Shown: positions 1-8,955 of the stretch, in pieces | How the letters are laid out: every line of letters starts with the position of its first letter | Position numbering within the stretch: the first letter of the stretch is position 1 | Assembly: GCF_003073475.1 (NCBI RefSeq) | Contig: NZ_CP029033.1 | Span: forward strand, 1,860,001-1,924,000 | DNA from: Actinobaculum sp. 313 | Lineage (GTDB): Bacteria > Actinomycetota > Actinomycetes > Actinomycetales > Actinomycetaceae | DNA length: 64,000 nt | Direction: 5' to 3' | The notes under the pieces: generated by a model | Database searches by the model: none | Told to the model about the DNA's origin: nothing | Seen by the model: the letters and a program-made list of their open reading frames with translations, nothing else | Translations under genes and position numbers: made by a program

Positions 1-1388
1 TTCGTCAGCGTGGTGACAAGTACACGTTCTTGGCGTTCTACGCGCAGGCGAATCTGCTCCAACAAATCGTCAATCTGTCCCTCGGTTGGTTTCACCACAA
101 TCAACGGGTCTACCAGTCCGGTAGGGCGGATTATCTGCTCGACGACGCCGTCGGACCGCTCGAGTTCATACGGCCCCGGCGTGGCGGAAAGATAGACGGT
201 CTGGCCGATTCGCTCCAAAAACTCATCCCATTTCAACGGGCGATTGTCCAGAGCGGAGGGCAGCCGGAAGCCGTATTCCACCAGTGTCCGTTTGCGCGAT
301 GCGTCACCTTCGAACATAGCACCGATCTGCGGAACGGTCACGTGGGATTCGTCAATGATGAGAAGGAAATCCTCGGGGAAGTAGTCGAGCAACGTGTTAG
401 GAGGCGTGCCAGGCCCACGTCCATCAATGTGCCGGGAATAGTTCTCAATGCCTGAACACGTGCCGATGTTTCGCATCATTTCGAGGTCATAGGTGGTTCG
501 CATCTCCAAACGCTGCGCCTCAAGGAGTTGGTTCTGACTACGCAGAGTTTCCAGGCGCTCACCAAGTTCCTCTTCGATATCCGCCGTGGCGCGCGCCATC
601 CTTTCCGGTCCAGCAACGTAGTGCGATGCCGGAAACACATGCGCCTGTCGCACCTCCCGGATGACGTTGCCGTTGAGCGGATGCAACAAGCTCAGTTCAT
701 CAATCTCATCACCAAAGAACTCAATTCTGATGGCAAGTTCTTCATAAACGGGGATGATCTCTACCGTGTCTCCGCGCACGCGGAAAGTACCACGTGCGAA
801 GGCGATGTCATTGCGCGTGTACTGCATGGCGACGAACATGCGCAGCAGATCGTCGCGGTCTAGCACCTGCCCGACCTCCAGCTGGACCATACGGTCCACG
901 TACTCTTGCGGTGTGCCCAGGCCGTAGATGCAGGACACTGAGGAAACCACAACGGTGTCGCGCCGGGTGAGCAACGAGTTCGTCGCCGAATGCCGCAACC
1001 GCTCCACCTCGTCGTTTATCGAGGAGTCCTTCTCGATAAACGTATCCGTCTGTGGCACATACGCTTCCGGTTGGTAATAGTCATAATAGGAGACGAAGTA
1101 CTCGACAGCGTTATCCGGCATGAGTTCACGGAACTCGGCCGCCATCTGCGCGGCGAGGGTTTTATTTGGTTCCAGGATGAGGGTGGGACGCTGTACCTGC
1201 TCGACCAGCCACGCCGTCGTCGCCGATTTACCGGTGCCGGTAGCGCCTAGGAGGACGATGTCCTTCTCACCAGCGTTAATCCGTTCTGCCAACTCGGAAA
1301 TGGCTTGCGGCTGGTCGCCCGCTGGTTGGTACGGGGAGACGACGCGGAACGGGCTTTCGGCCCGAACGAGCTCGGTAACAGGACGCAT
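1..1388 (-). CDS. uvrB: Excinuclease ABC subunit B (3' end outside window)
   Basis: DNA-damage recognition helicase of nucleotide excision repair; receives DNA from UvrA and recruits UvrC in the cytoplasm. Reading down from an ATG at 1388 the protein starts [14 protein letters not shown] and shows the Q-motif/Walker A GATGTGKS (about residues 48-55), the beta-hairpin region with [21 protein letters not shown], and further on [13 protein letters not shown] and SATPG. It is cut by the window edge in the LVTTLT stretch of helicase motif IV, so about 462 of the usual ~690 residues are present. In many actinobacteria uvrB lies next to coaE, as here, with the FtsH-like gene between them. No unusual features; the frame is intact to the edge. 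Confidence 0.97.
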   Translation of the reverse strand, partial: MRPVTELVRAESPFRVVSPYQPAGDQPQAISELAERINAGEKDIVLLGATGTGKSATTAWLVEQVQRPTLILEPNKTLAAQMAAEFRELMPDNAVEYFVSYYDYYQPEAYVPQTDTFIEKDSSINDEVERLRHSATNSLLTRRDTVVVSSVSCIYGLGTPQEYVDRMVQLEVGQVLDRDDLLRMFVAMQYTRNDIAFARGTFRVRGDTVEIIPVYEELAIRIEFFGDEIDELSLLHPLNGNVIREVRQAHVFPASHYVAGPERMARATADIEEELGERLETLRSQNQLLEAQRLEMRTTYDLEMMRNIGTCSGIENYSRHIDGRGPGTPPNTLLDYFPEDFLLIIDESHVTVPQIGAMFEGDASRKRTLVEYGFRLPSALDNRPLKWDEFLERIGQTVYLSATPGPYELERSDGVVEQIIRPTGLVDPLIVVKPTEGQIDDLLEQIRLRVERQERVLVTTLT

Positions 1389-1515
1389 ACATTCCAGGCT
1401 ACTCCGCACGCCACCGGGAGAGCTAACGCACCCGTTCGCCTTTCGCGCAATGCACCGTGCGGAGTGGACAATGGAAGTTCAGGGCGAAGAGGATTAGGGG
1501 CAAAGAAGGAGTGTC

Positions 1516-3573
1516 ATGTCCGAGTCAAATTCCGCTTCGGCGCAACGAAACGGGTCCGATACACGGCGTCCCAACCGTGAACCGGTTAGTTCGCAGGAAG
1601 CGCATCCGTGGCGCACCGAAGGCCTGCCGGAGATTGACCGCGCGGACGCCGCTTCTCGGCTGCGCGGACGCAACGACAACAATCAAAAATCCAGGCTGCC
1701 GAGGTGGCTGCGCACGCTTCTCATTGTCGGTGTTGCATGGGCCGTGAGCTTCATCTTTCTCACACAGATCCAGCGCGCCATCAATCCGGTGGTGGAGCTG
1801 CCCTACAACGAGTTCTACTCGCAGCTCCAGAAGAACAACATCGAGACGATTTCCGCCCAGGGCGACAGCATCGAGGGCGAATTGCGGAAGACGACCACCT
1901 ACGAGGGCCAGAAGTACACCCAGTTCACCACGGAAAGGCCCACGTGGGCGGATGACTCGATGGCGCGCCTGCTGAGTCGCAACGACGTCACCATTACGGC
2001 AGTCTCCCCTATCCAGAGATCGAACCCCATTCTTACCCTTGTAGTATCCCTGCTGCCGATAGCTCTGATTTTCGGCTTCTACTGGTGGTTCCTGCGGCGG
2101 CAGATGCGCGGAACCTCCTCGTTGTTCGGCTCAAAGCAGCACAAGCCGGTTGATCCATCCGTCAACCGCGTGACCTTCGACGACGTCGCCGGTATCGACG
2201 AGGTCGAGGAGCAACTGCGCGAGGTCGTCGACATGCTGCGTGACCCGGAAAAGTACACGCGGCTGGGCGCGAAGATTCCCCGCGGTATCTTGTTGGAAGG
2301 TGGACCTGGCACGGGAAAGACCCTGCTTGCCCGTGCCACTGCCGGAGAGGCCGATGTTCCGTTCTTCTCGATTTCAGCGGCAGAAATCGGCGGAATCCTG
2401 GCCGGCAAAGGCGCCTCCGATGTGCGGTCCCTGTTCGAGGCTGCCCGCAAGGTGAGCCCGGCGATAATCTTCATCGATGAGATTGATGCCATTGGCCGGT
2501 CTCGTTCGCAGGTTAATTCGATTGGTTCCAATGAGGACCGTGAGCAGACCTTGAATCAAATCTTGACCGAGATGGACGGATTCTCCGCCACGGAGAGCAT
2601 TATCGTTATCGCCGCCACCAATCTGGCCGAAGTACTCGACAGCGCTCTTACTCGTGCCGGACGCTTCGACCGCACCATCACCGTGTCCCCGCCGGACCAG
2701 AGTGGCCGTGAGGCGATCCTTCGAGTTCATACGCGGGGCCGCCCACTCGATCCGACGGTTTCTCTGGCGGCGGTCGCCAAGTCCACCCCGGGCCTTACCG
2801 GCGCCGACTTGGCAAATCTCGTGAATGAGGCCTCCCTCCTAGCCGCGCGGCGTGGTGCGCAAACCGTCGAAATGTCCGATTTCACCAATGCTTTAGAGAC
2901 GATCCAACTGGGTGTGGAACGGGCCGTCGTTATGGACCAGGCCGAGCGGGAACGAACCGCTTGGCACGAGGCCGGGCACGCCCTGCTCGGCATGATCCAA
3001 CCCGGCGCCGACCCGGTGCGTAAGATCTCCATCATTCCGCGTGGCCGCGCCCTCGGCGTCACTCTCTCAACCCCGGAATCGGACAAGTATGGCTACGACA
3101 AGGCCTATCTACGCGGTCGGATCATCGGGGCCCTCGGCGGTATGGCTGCCGAGCAGGAGGTCTATGGCGTAGTGACAACCGGTGCCGAATCCGATCTTCG
3201 CACCGCCACCGGCATTGCCCGGCAGATGTTCGGACGCTGGGGCATGTCGGAGAAAATCGGCCCCGTCCAGGTGTACCCGGTTGAGGGTGACCCCCGCTCA
3301 CAGGGGGTGTCCGACGAGCTTCTATCCGCAGTCGACGACGAGGTGCGCGCCCTCCTTTCAGAATGCTATGCAGAGGCGCGTCGCTTGCTGGCAGAACACC
3401 ATGATCAGCATCAGGCGCTCGTGAATGCTCTCCTGGAGCAGGAGACTCTGGATGAAGATGATGCCTACCGCGTGGCCGGTATCGCTAAGCACTCCGACGC
3501 GCCGCGGATCGCCGCCAAGTTTGCTCCGCCCTCCAGTGCAACGCCGGATGCCGCTGTCATACAGCAGGACTGA
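1516..3573 (+). CDS. FtsH-type membrane AAA+ zinc protease, divergent paralogue
   Basis: ATP-dependent membrane metalloprotease of the FtsH/M41 family, 685 aa. Two predicted membrane segments flank an extracytoplasmic region (about residues 57-79 and 172-193). Walker A is GGPGTGKT (262-269; usual form GPPGTGKT), Walker B IIFIDEID, arginine fingers in RAGRFDR, and the zinc site HEAGH (484-488) with a downstream GAESD aspartate as third ligand. The pore loop that reads MFVGVGAS in ordinary FtsH reads ILAGKGAS here, so the substrate-gripping aromatic is replaced by Leu 295. The ATG is preceded by AAGAAGGAG. Divergent from uvrB and followed by the convergent coaE. Actinobacteria normally carry the main ftsH beside tilS-hpt, so I infer that this is a second, specialised copy. 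Confidence 0.9.
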   Translation: MSESNSASAQRNGSDTRRPNREPVSSQEAHPWRTEGLPEIDRADAASRLRGRNDNNQKSRLPRWLRTLLIVGVAWAVSFIFLTQIQRAINPVVELPYNEFYSQLQKNNIETISAQGDSIEGELRKTTTYEGQKYTQFTTERPTWADDSMARLLSRNDVTITAVSPIQRSNPILTLVVSLLPIALIFGFYWWFLRRQMRGTSSLFGSKQHKPVDPSVNRVTFDDVAGIDEVEEQLREVVDMLRDPEKYTRLGAKIPRGILLEGGPGTGKTLLARATAGEADVPFFSISAAEIGGILAGKGASDVRSLFEAARKVSPAIIFIDEIDAIGRSRSQVNSIGSNEDREQTLNQILTEMDGFSATESIIVIAATNLAEVLDSALTRAGRFDRTITVSPPDQSGREAILRVHTRGRPLDPTVSLAAVAKSTPGLTGADLANLVNEASLLAARRGAQTVEMSDFTNALETIQLGVERAVVMDQAERERTAWHEAGHALLGMIQPGADPVRKISIIPRGRALGVTLSTPESDKYGYDKAYLRGRIIGALGGMAAEQEVYGVVTTGAESDLRTATGIARQMFGRWGMSEKIGPVQVYPVEGDPRSQGVSDELLSAVDDEVRALLSECYAEARRLLAEHHDQHQALVNALLEQETLDEDDAYRVAGIAKHSDAPRIAAKFAPPSSATPDAAVIQQD

Positions 3574-3754
3574 GGCCTCGATGCGGCTCGAACAAGCACT
3601 CTGGCGAGTTGCGGCTGTCGCTTGTCGGCAGGTGAACGGCCCCTGTACACCTGATGTCGGCCGTGGGCCACGGTCGGCCATCATCGGGCTGCGCTTGGTG
3701 GCAGGGCTCTTAGGCTCGCTACGCCAACAATTGGCCGGGCAGGAGGACAACGGC

Positions 3755-4699
3755 CTATTGTTCTTTCTCAGGCACCACCGCTAGGTAGAAGCGCGGGTCC
3801 GCACTGCACCAGCTTCCGCCCCCAAGCGGCACGAATCCGGAGCGGGAAAAGACGGCTGCGATAGTGTCGTAAGCGCAGGATGTGTTATCGCCACCGGGGC
3901 CGGGCCGGGTGAGCAGAGTGCCATCCCGCCCCTGAGGATCGGGGGCCCCCTGTTTCAGAGGTGAGGTCGTTCCGTACAGTAGACCTTCCTCGCATTGCCG
4001 CGTACGCAAACCCCAATGGGCAAGCCGCGCCTGTGCACGCGCAAGGTCATGAGGTGTAGCATGCGGCGCGCCTTCATTCGAGGTACCCGCATACAGGTTC
4101 CTCGCGTAAGGCCGCAGCCATGACGCCCACAGGTCATCAACCTGCGCTTGTAGAGCCTGCTGCGAACCGGCATTCTCCAGCCACATGTCTGCCAGATGTT
4201 CCAGAGATTCCTGCGGAGGCTGCGCGGCGAGGCGAGCAGCCGCATCCTCGGCTGACATTCCCCGTGCTTGCACCAGACGCGACAGTCGCACATCACGGTC
4301 CGCCGCGACCACAACATTCGCATGATAGGCATTTTCACGCGGACTGCCGGCGAGCAGCGCCAGCTCAATAATCACGATTCCACTTGGATCGGCGCGCTCC
4401 CATCGCTCTAGGTGCTCATCTGCGAGCGCCCAGGTCCGCGGGTGCGTTATGGCAGAAAGCCGAGCGCGAGCTGCGGCGTCGCCGAAGACAACATGCGCTA
4501 ACGCTGCTCGATCAACGCGGCCGTCACGGACGGTGTCAGGCCATTCGGCAGCAACTTCCGCTACGGCCGAGCCACCCGGCGCAAGCACCTGCCGGGCAAC
4601 AGCGTCTAGTTCCAGTACATGCGCGCCGCGCGTGGCGAGCATCCTCGCCACCGTCGACTTCCCGGAACCGATTCCACCGGTCAAGGCAACGGTCAACAT
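3755..4699 (-). CDS. coaE: Dephospho-CoA kinase with C-terminal extension
   Basis: Last step of coenzyme A synthesis: phosphorylates the 3'-hydroxyl of dephospho-CoA. Starts MLTVALTGGIGSGKS with the P-loop at residues 8-15; the ATG at 4699 is preceded by AAAAGGAGAGG and is preferred over an upstream in-frame start at 4780. The kinase core (LELDAVARQVL, THPRTWALADEH, VVVAADRDVRLSRLVQARG) ends near residue 200, the normal length of the family. About 114 further residues follow, ending in SGFVPLGGGSWCSADPRFYL. Mycobacterial CoaE also carries a C-terminal extension (a GrpB-like domain), but I cannot match this one to it beyond a weak SADP-type motif. Converges with the FtsH-like gene; about 180 bp separates them with nothing obvious inside. 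Confidence 0.95.
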   Translation of the reverse strand: MLTVALTGGIGSGKSTVARMLATRGAHVLELDAVARQVLAPGGSAVAEVAAEWPDTVRDGRVDRAALAHVVFGDAAARARLSAITHPRTWALADEHLERWERADPSGIVIIELALLAGSPRENAYHANVVVAADRDVRLSRLVQARGMSAEDAAARLAAQPPQESLEHLADMWLENAGSQQALQAQVDDLWASWLRPYARNLYAGTSNEGAPHATPHDLARAQARLAHWGLRTRQCEEGLLYGTTSPLKQGAPDPQGRDGTLLTRPGPGGDNTSCAYDTIAAVFSRSGFVPLGGGSWCSADPRFYLAVVPEKEQ

Positions 4700-4859
4700 G
4701 CTGCATCCTCTCCTTTTGCTTCTGTGGGCGTCGCCTCGGCATGCACGTAGCATGCAACGCAAACAGGCCCGCGTGGTCACGGTTCCGTTCGGCTACACGG
4801 CGAGACTGCACGCCCACTCGGCGATCCCGCTTGCCTACGCCGCAGTTCCACCCGCTGGG

Positions 4860-4966
4860 CGGAGACGGCGGGATTTGAACCCACGAAGGCCTTTAGCCGA
4901 CGCCGTGGCCCCAGGTTCGCGGTGGAGAATGGGGGATTCGAACCCCGCGGGTCTCCGACACCCGTT
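4860..4966 (-). pseudogene. Two tandem tRNA-Ser 3'-half remnants
   Basis: On the minus strand two T-arm plus acceptor-like segments follow each other about 61 bp apart. The first has a class II variable arm (CGGGTGTCGGAGACCCG), a T loop TTCGAAT and a 3' strand ATTCTCC. The second has T loop TTCAAAT and 3' strand CGTCTCC. Both contain GGYGTCGG just before the T arm. Neither has a matching 5' acceptor strand, D arm or anticodon arm upstream, so neither is a functional tRNA. Such 3' halves are what integrases leave behind when an element uses a tRNA gene as attachment site, which is my inference only. Confidence 0.45.
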
Positions 4967-5199
4967 GGCCACTGCGCACGGTGCGCTGATCGGTAGCCGG
5001 ACGATAGCACTGGTTGCCATCTGAATGCTATGCGTTTCATCGTAGTCCACGCCCGCGAAACCGGTACGCCAAGACTATTACCCTGCGTACGCCCAGGTCA
5101 TCCCGTCACCGGCGACCATGCCCGCGTGCTGGTACCCACTGCTATCCCATCGTGACTCATGGGTGTGCATTGCTACGATGAAGGTACTAGTCTCGGAAT

Positions 5200-6015
5200 A
5201 TGAACCTCACGGATGTCTCCATTGGAATTGGAACCTGGTACATGGGCGAACAGGCACGCCTGCATGATAGCGAGGTCGCCGCGATCCGCCACGGACTCGA
5301 TCTTGGCCTGCACGTTGTTGACACGGCGGAGATGTACGGCAGCGGAGCAGCAGAGGAACTCGTAGGCGAGGCCATCGCCGGTCGTCGCGATGAGGTCTTT
5401 CTTGTTACGAAGGTTCTGCCGAGTAACGCCTCCGCTCGTGGAACGCGCCGCGCACTCGAAGCTTCGCTACGTCGCCTCCGCACCGACCATGTGGATCTGT
5501 ATCTGTACCACTGGCGGGGCGGGCACCCGCTGGCCGAGACCGTTGACGCGCTGGAGGAGGCCGTCAGCGACGGCCTGATAGGAAGATGGGGCGTATCAAA
5601 CTTCGACATGTCAGACATGGCCGACTTGGAGGAGATCGGCGCCGTTCCCGCCGCCAATCAGATTCTCTATAATCTCACCCGCCGCGGGCCTGAATATGAT
5701 CTGCTGCCCTACTTGCGCTCTGCCGGAATTGACATTATGGCCTACTCACCGCTGGAGCAGGCGCGCCTCTTCCACGGCCGCAATGGAAAACATCTTGCTG
5801 GCATCGCGGCGGACCTGGGTGTATCGCCTGCCACCTTAGCGCTGGCATGGGTGGTTCGCGACGGCGGTATCGTTGCCATTCCGAAAACGAGCCATCGCTC
5901 GCGGATGGAGGAGAACGCCGCGGCGGCTTCGCTCAAACTGGATAGCTCGGTGCTGGCCGAACTCAACGTGTTGTTTTCACCGCCCACCGGCCCTGAACCG
6001 CTGGAAATGCTCTAA
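5200..6015 (+). CDS. Aldo/keto reductase
   Basis: NAD(P)H-dependent carbonyl reductase, 271 aa, of the aldo/keto reductase (TIM-barrel) superfamily. The catalytic set is visible: Asp and Tyr in DTAEMYGSG (about residues 46-54), Lys in VTKVLP, His in YHWRGG, and the cofactor-binding IPKTSH near the C-terminus (the usual IPK.S/T motif). No Shine-Dalgarno stands before the ATG; a TACGAT hexamer at 5174-5179 would place transcription start close to the ATG, so a very short leader is likely. Single gene, ended by the strong hairpin at 6049-6086. Physiological substrate cannot be told from sequence. Confidence 0.9.
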   Translation: MNLTDVSIGIGTWYMGEQARLHDSEVAAIRHGLDLGLHVVDTAEMYGSGAAEELVGEAIAGRRDEVFLVTKVLPSNASARGTRRALEASLRRLRTDHVDLYLYHWRGGHPLAETVDALEEAVSDGLIGRWGVSNFDMSDMADLEEIGAVPAANQILYNLTRRGPEYDLLPYLRSAGIDIMAYSPLEQARLFHGRNGKHLAGIAADLGVSPATLALAWVVRDGGIVAIPKTSHRSRMEENAAAASLKLDSSVLAELNVLFSPPTGPEPLEML

Positions 6016-6048
6016 CACAGGCGAAAGAAGAGCGTCATGTGCACAAAC

Positions 6049-6086
6049 ATAACCGGGTAGCCCCTCTCGGGCGGCTACCCGGTTAT
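6049..6086. terminator. Bidirectional terminator hairpin
   Basis: Perfect 14-bp stem (ATAACCGGGTAGCC paired with its complement at 6073-6086) around a 10-base loop. It sits between the ends of the convergent aldo/keto reductase and RpiB-like genes, so it can serve both. Confidence 0.85.
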
Positions 6087-6162
6087 CTCACGGCCTCAGC
6101 CTCTAGCGGCTCTATTACCGCCCGGCAGCGCCGGTCAGTTTGAGTGGCTCAGCTTGAGTGTC

Positions 6163-6603
6163 TCAGCGCGTCTCATCCTCATAATCGCAGATGCGCTGCA
6201 CCTTGACTCCACTGCGCGACTGCGGGTCAAACTCGTTCGCCAAGTAGTTCTCCAGCAGCACCTTCGCGGTCTCGATGCCGAGTACCTGAGATCCCATGGC
6301 AATGAGATTGGCATTATTGGAGAGCGTCGCCCGCTGTGCCTGGTAGACGTCCGTTACGCAGGCGCAGTAAGCGCCCTTGACTTTGTTGGCGGCGATGGAG
6401 ACACCAATACCGGTACCGCAAACGACTACACCGCGGTCAGCCTTGCCGGCCACGACATCTTCCGCAACCTGCACGGCGACATTGGCGTAGATCGGGTCAT
6501 CAGCACCGTAGTCGATAACTTCATGGCCAAGCTCCTCGGCCTTGGCCATCAGTGCCTTCTTAAATTCAGTAGCGTTCGGATCGCATCCGAAAATGAGCTT
6601 CAT
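6163..6603 (-). CDS. RpiB/LacAB-family sugar-phosphate isomerase (variant)
   Basis: 146-aa isomerase of the RpiB/LacA/LacB family, which interconverts aldose and ketose phosphates. The ATG at 6603 (MKLIFGCDPN) follows AGGCAGGAG. The general-base cysteine is present in VVVCGTGIG (Cys 62), followed by the family signature VSIAANK. However the usual DHAG motif is CDPNA, and the usual HN.ANV motif is SNNANLI, so both conserved histidines of ribose-5-phosphate isomerase B are missing. A canonical rpiB lies at 60.9-61.4 kb in the same window, so this copy probably acts on another sugar phosphate; the erythrulose-phosphate-type isomerases are one possibility. Specificity is inference. Confidence 0.85.
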   Translation of the reverse strand: MKLIFGCDPNATEFKKALMAKAEELGHEVIDYGADDPIYANVAVQVAEDVVAGKADRGVVVCGTGIGVSIAANKVKGAYCACVTDVYQAQRATLSNNANLIAMGSQVLGIETAKVLLENYLANEFDPQSRSGVKVQRICDYEDETR

Positions 6604-7151
6604 ACGTACTCCTGCCTCATTGTTTGTGTAGCCGCGCATCATTCCGCCGCCACAACGGGTGGGCATCGTTGGCCCGCTCCTCATTCTATGCGCATGAGCC
6701 GCGCATCGACTGGACAACGAAAACGCCTCCAGCGTACTCGACACTCGTCTCGCCCGTCAGGATGCCGTTTATTGCCTGTTCCACAGCCGAAAACCGGTCA
6801 TATGCGCACGTTCCAAACGGTGCGGTGGTCATTTGTCCAAGCAATCCGATGGTGGCGGGGCGGTGCGGCACCGCCCCACGATTCAGTGGCGGGCCTGATG
6901 AGCACACATGCCCGCGGGCGCCGGGAACCCCACGACTACCGGCAGCTTGCCCGCCGCGGACGCCGGTTCCACGGGCTCCGATCCCTCGGGTACCAGCGGT
7001 TCGTTGGGGTTGGCCTGACAATGGGATGCGGGTGGGACGTACTGAATTGTACCGGGCTTGGCGGAGTGGGTGGATGCACCGAAGGATGACTGGTACGAGT
7101 GCACTGAGGAAGTACCGGAAGGCGTTGCGAGAAGTTGCGAAGCTGCATCGC
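6604..7151. other. Stretch without a confident gene
   Basis: About 550 bp between the RpiB-like gene and the HTH_42 gene. It holds a proline-rich reading frame on the minus strand (6883-7200, 105 codons, sequence such as NEPLVPEGSEPVEP) which overlaps the start of the next gene, and a 9-bp-stem hairpin at 6858-6878 (GGGGCGGTG / CACCGCCCC) directly beyond its stop codon. The hairpin supports the frame a little, but it has no ribosome site and no recognisable relative, so I do not call it a gene. Confidence 0.3.
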
Positions 7152-8237
7152 ATGTGGCGCAGCGTTCTATGCGAGACTGGTCTCGTGAAGAGGAACGCAC
7201 TCAGCCAGATTGATCTCGCTTCACGACCCGAGAGACAGTATCTGGGGTCACCAGCACCCGACGTGACCACAGTCCTAGATAATCTTGTCTGTTTCCAAGC
7301 GCAAATAGGCCGTGCGGCTCTCGCCAGCTGGAAACTCCGCACTACGAATGGTTCAACAGACTTAATACGTACATGGTCTCTTCGTGGCACGCTTCAACTG
7401 GCAACTCGCTCCGACACTAGAGTTCTTGCACTACTCTCACGTGAACGAAACGAAGCTGAAACGAGACGAGTGCTCGAAAATCACGGACTTACCGGAAGAC
7501 AACTGGAGAAGCTCATCGACTTCCTCGTTGAGGAACTGCACGACGGTTCACCTCATTCGCGCGATCAGCTGTACGAAGTGACCGCTACGCGCTTTGGAAG
7601 TGAAACCGCGAGCACCGCGCATACGCCTTGGGGCGGAGTCATGAAACTCATCGCCTGCCGCTACGTATTAGAAGTCGTTAGCGACAACTCTCGTGGAACG
7701 CTCTTCCGCATAGATTCTCCTTTACCAGATACTCGGGTACCAGACGTTGTCGAAGCTCATGGTTCATTGCTATGGGAACGCTTTCTCACTGGTTATGGGC
7801 CGGCGTTACCGCGTGACTTTCAGCGTTGGCTAGGGATAAGGGCCGCCGATCTAAGGCCGCTGAGACTCGCTGCCGACGTTCCCAATACGGCCCCGACACC
7901 GTTGCGACCCGATGATGTTCAAACTGTGCCGCACTCTGCTTCTACCGCATCAGGGCACGAGGTGGCCTCTTCTGGTAACTTGTCACCGGTAGTGCTACCG
8001 GAGTTTGATCCATACATTGTCACCACCGCTTCACGATCCAGTCTCTTCAGCTCGCCGTCCATCGCGAAGGGAGTCGTTCGTCCGGGCGGCTGGTTAGCTT
8101 CGAGTATCCTCCTGGGACACCAGATCGTCGGATACAAGGAAAAAGGAACACCTGCCTCATTCCTAGTCGACGCAAAGCATGCTGGAGCAGTACAAGAGGA
8201 GCTCGCCCCCGCTGGCATCCAGGTTAAAGCTTCATAA
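7152..8237 (+). CDS. Winged-helix (HTH_42-type) DNA-binding domain protein
   Basis: About 361 aa, resembling the widespread actinobacterial winged-helix family often labelled HTH_42 or YcaQ-like. Supporting pieces: the N-terminal VLDNLVCFQAQIGRAALASWKL, where the family has its L.A.Q.Q motif, WSLRGTLQLATRSD (family: mRGTLHLv...D), an acidic insertion, PDVVEAHGSLLWERFLTGYGPA and the late GGWLASSILLGHQIVGYKEKG segment. The start is uncertain: ATG 7152 and GTG 7185 are both in frame and neither has a good ribosome site; an open frame continues upstream to 6624 but its translation does not look like the family. YcaQ members are DNA glycosylases for interstrand crosslinks; whether this one is cannot be judged here. 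Confidence 0.7.
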   Translation: MWRSVLCETGLVKRNALSQIDLASRPERQYLGSPAPDVTTVLDNLVCFQAQIGRAALASWKLRTTNGSTDLIRTWSLRGTLQLATRSDTRVLALLSRERNEAETRRVLENHGLTGRQLEKLIDFLVEELHDGSPHSRDQLYEVTATRFGSETASTAHTPWGGVMKLIACRYVLEVVSDNSRGTLFRIDSPLPDTRVPDVVEAHGSLLWERFLTGYGPALPRDFQRWLGIRAADLRPLRLAADVPNTAPTPLRPDDVQTVPHSASTASGHEVASSGNLSPVVLPEFDPYIVTTASRSSLFSSPSIAKGVVRPGGWLASSILLGHQIVGYKEKGTPASFLVDAKHAGAVQEELAPAGIQVKAS

Positions 8238-8487
8238 ACCGGCCACGAATCGACTGACACGAGTGCGACAAGCCAGGCTGCACAGTACTGTCGTATGCCG
8301 ACGAAACGTGTAGGCCAGTTGCCAGGGTGTCATGATGAGTCATATCGAACGAGTCACCATATCCAGAGCGGAATTCAACCTCATCCAAGTCGCTAACAAT
8401 CCAAATACCGATATCGGTCACCACATCTAGTCTTTTGCTGACAAGGGGCAGCGCGTACGACGTTCCACTCTTTGCGACCATCGCCAT
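8224..8487 (-). CDS. Possible small hypothetical protein
   Basis: 87 codons (MAMVAKSGTSYALPL...), overlapping the last 14 bp of the convergent HTH_42 gene. The composition (DIGIWIVSDLDEVEF, HHDTLATGLHVSSAYD) is less biased than typical antisense frames and the local GC is lower than in the neighbouring genes, which speaks for coding or for the remnant of a larger transferred gene. There is no clear ribosome site and no family I recognise. From 8488 to 8955 I see nothing. Confidence 0.28.
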   Translation of the reverse strand: MAMVAKSGTSYALPLVSKRLDVVTDIGIWIVSDLDEVEFRSGYGDSFDMTHHDTLATGLHVSSAYDSTVQPGLSHSCQSIRGRFMKL

Positions 8488-8955
8488 CGATAGAGCGGTG
8501 ATTCACCCCTGTTATGCCCGTATCCGCGCATCAGGGGCAGGCCTGCCCCGCCTAAGCCGCGCGCTACCTCAACACCCACCCTTCACCACTTGACCCACAG
8601 GAGCATCGCTATTCGAACGTAAAGAGCTTGCCGCCGGGCCAGAAAGCACTTTCAGAGCCTAGGTCTGCAGTTGCGCGCGATGGCATGCCGACTGGTTCCT
8701 ACCCGTCCTATTGGTGCTAGGAGCCAGTGGTTCCTCAGTCCGCACGCAATGGCCGACCATTCCAAACGCACTTCGGCCACTCGAGCTCACTACCTCTGTA
8801 CAGCCACCCGCCAGATTGACATCACCATGCATTCCAAGAAAAGAGCGCACACAATTTCGAACCCCAACGCATGACCAGGTGTCGGCGTGTGCCCGGTATA
8901 GCGACCCAGATAGCGCCCGTACACCACTCTTTCTTCACGGTTCCGGTACAGGCCC

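Noticed and set aside
4860-4956. A 97-nt tRNA-Ser bounded by GGAGACC and CGTCTCC on the minus strand
   Set aside because: The ends nearly pair, but there is no D arm or anticodon arm inside; the 5' strand is part of the variable arm of the first remnant.
6624-7151. Upstream extension of the HTH_42 gene
   Set aside because: Proline/arginine-rich sequence unlike the family and overlapping the promoter side of the RpiB-like gene.
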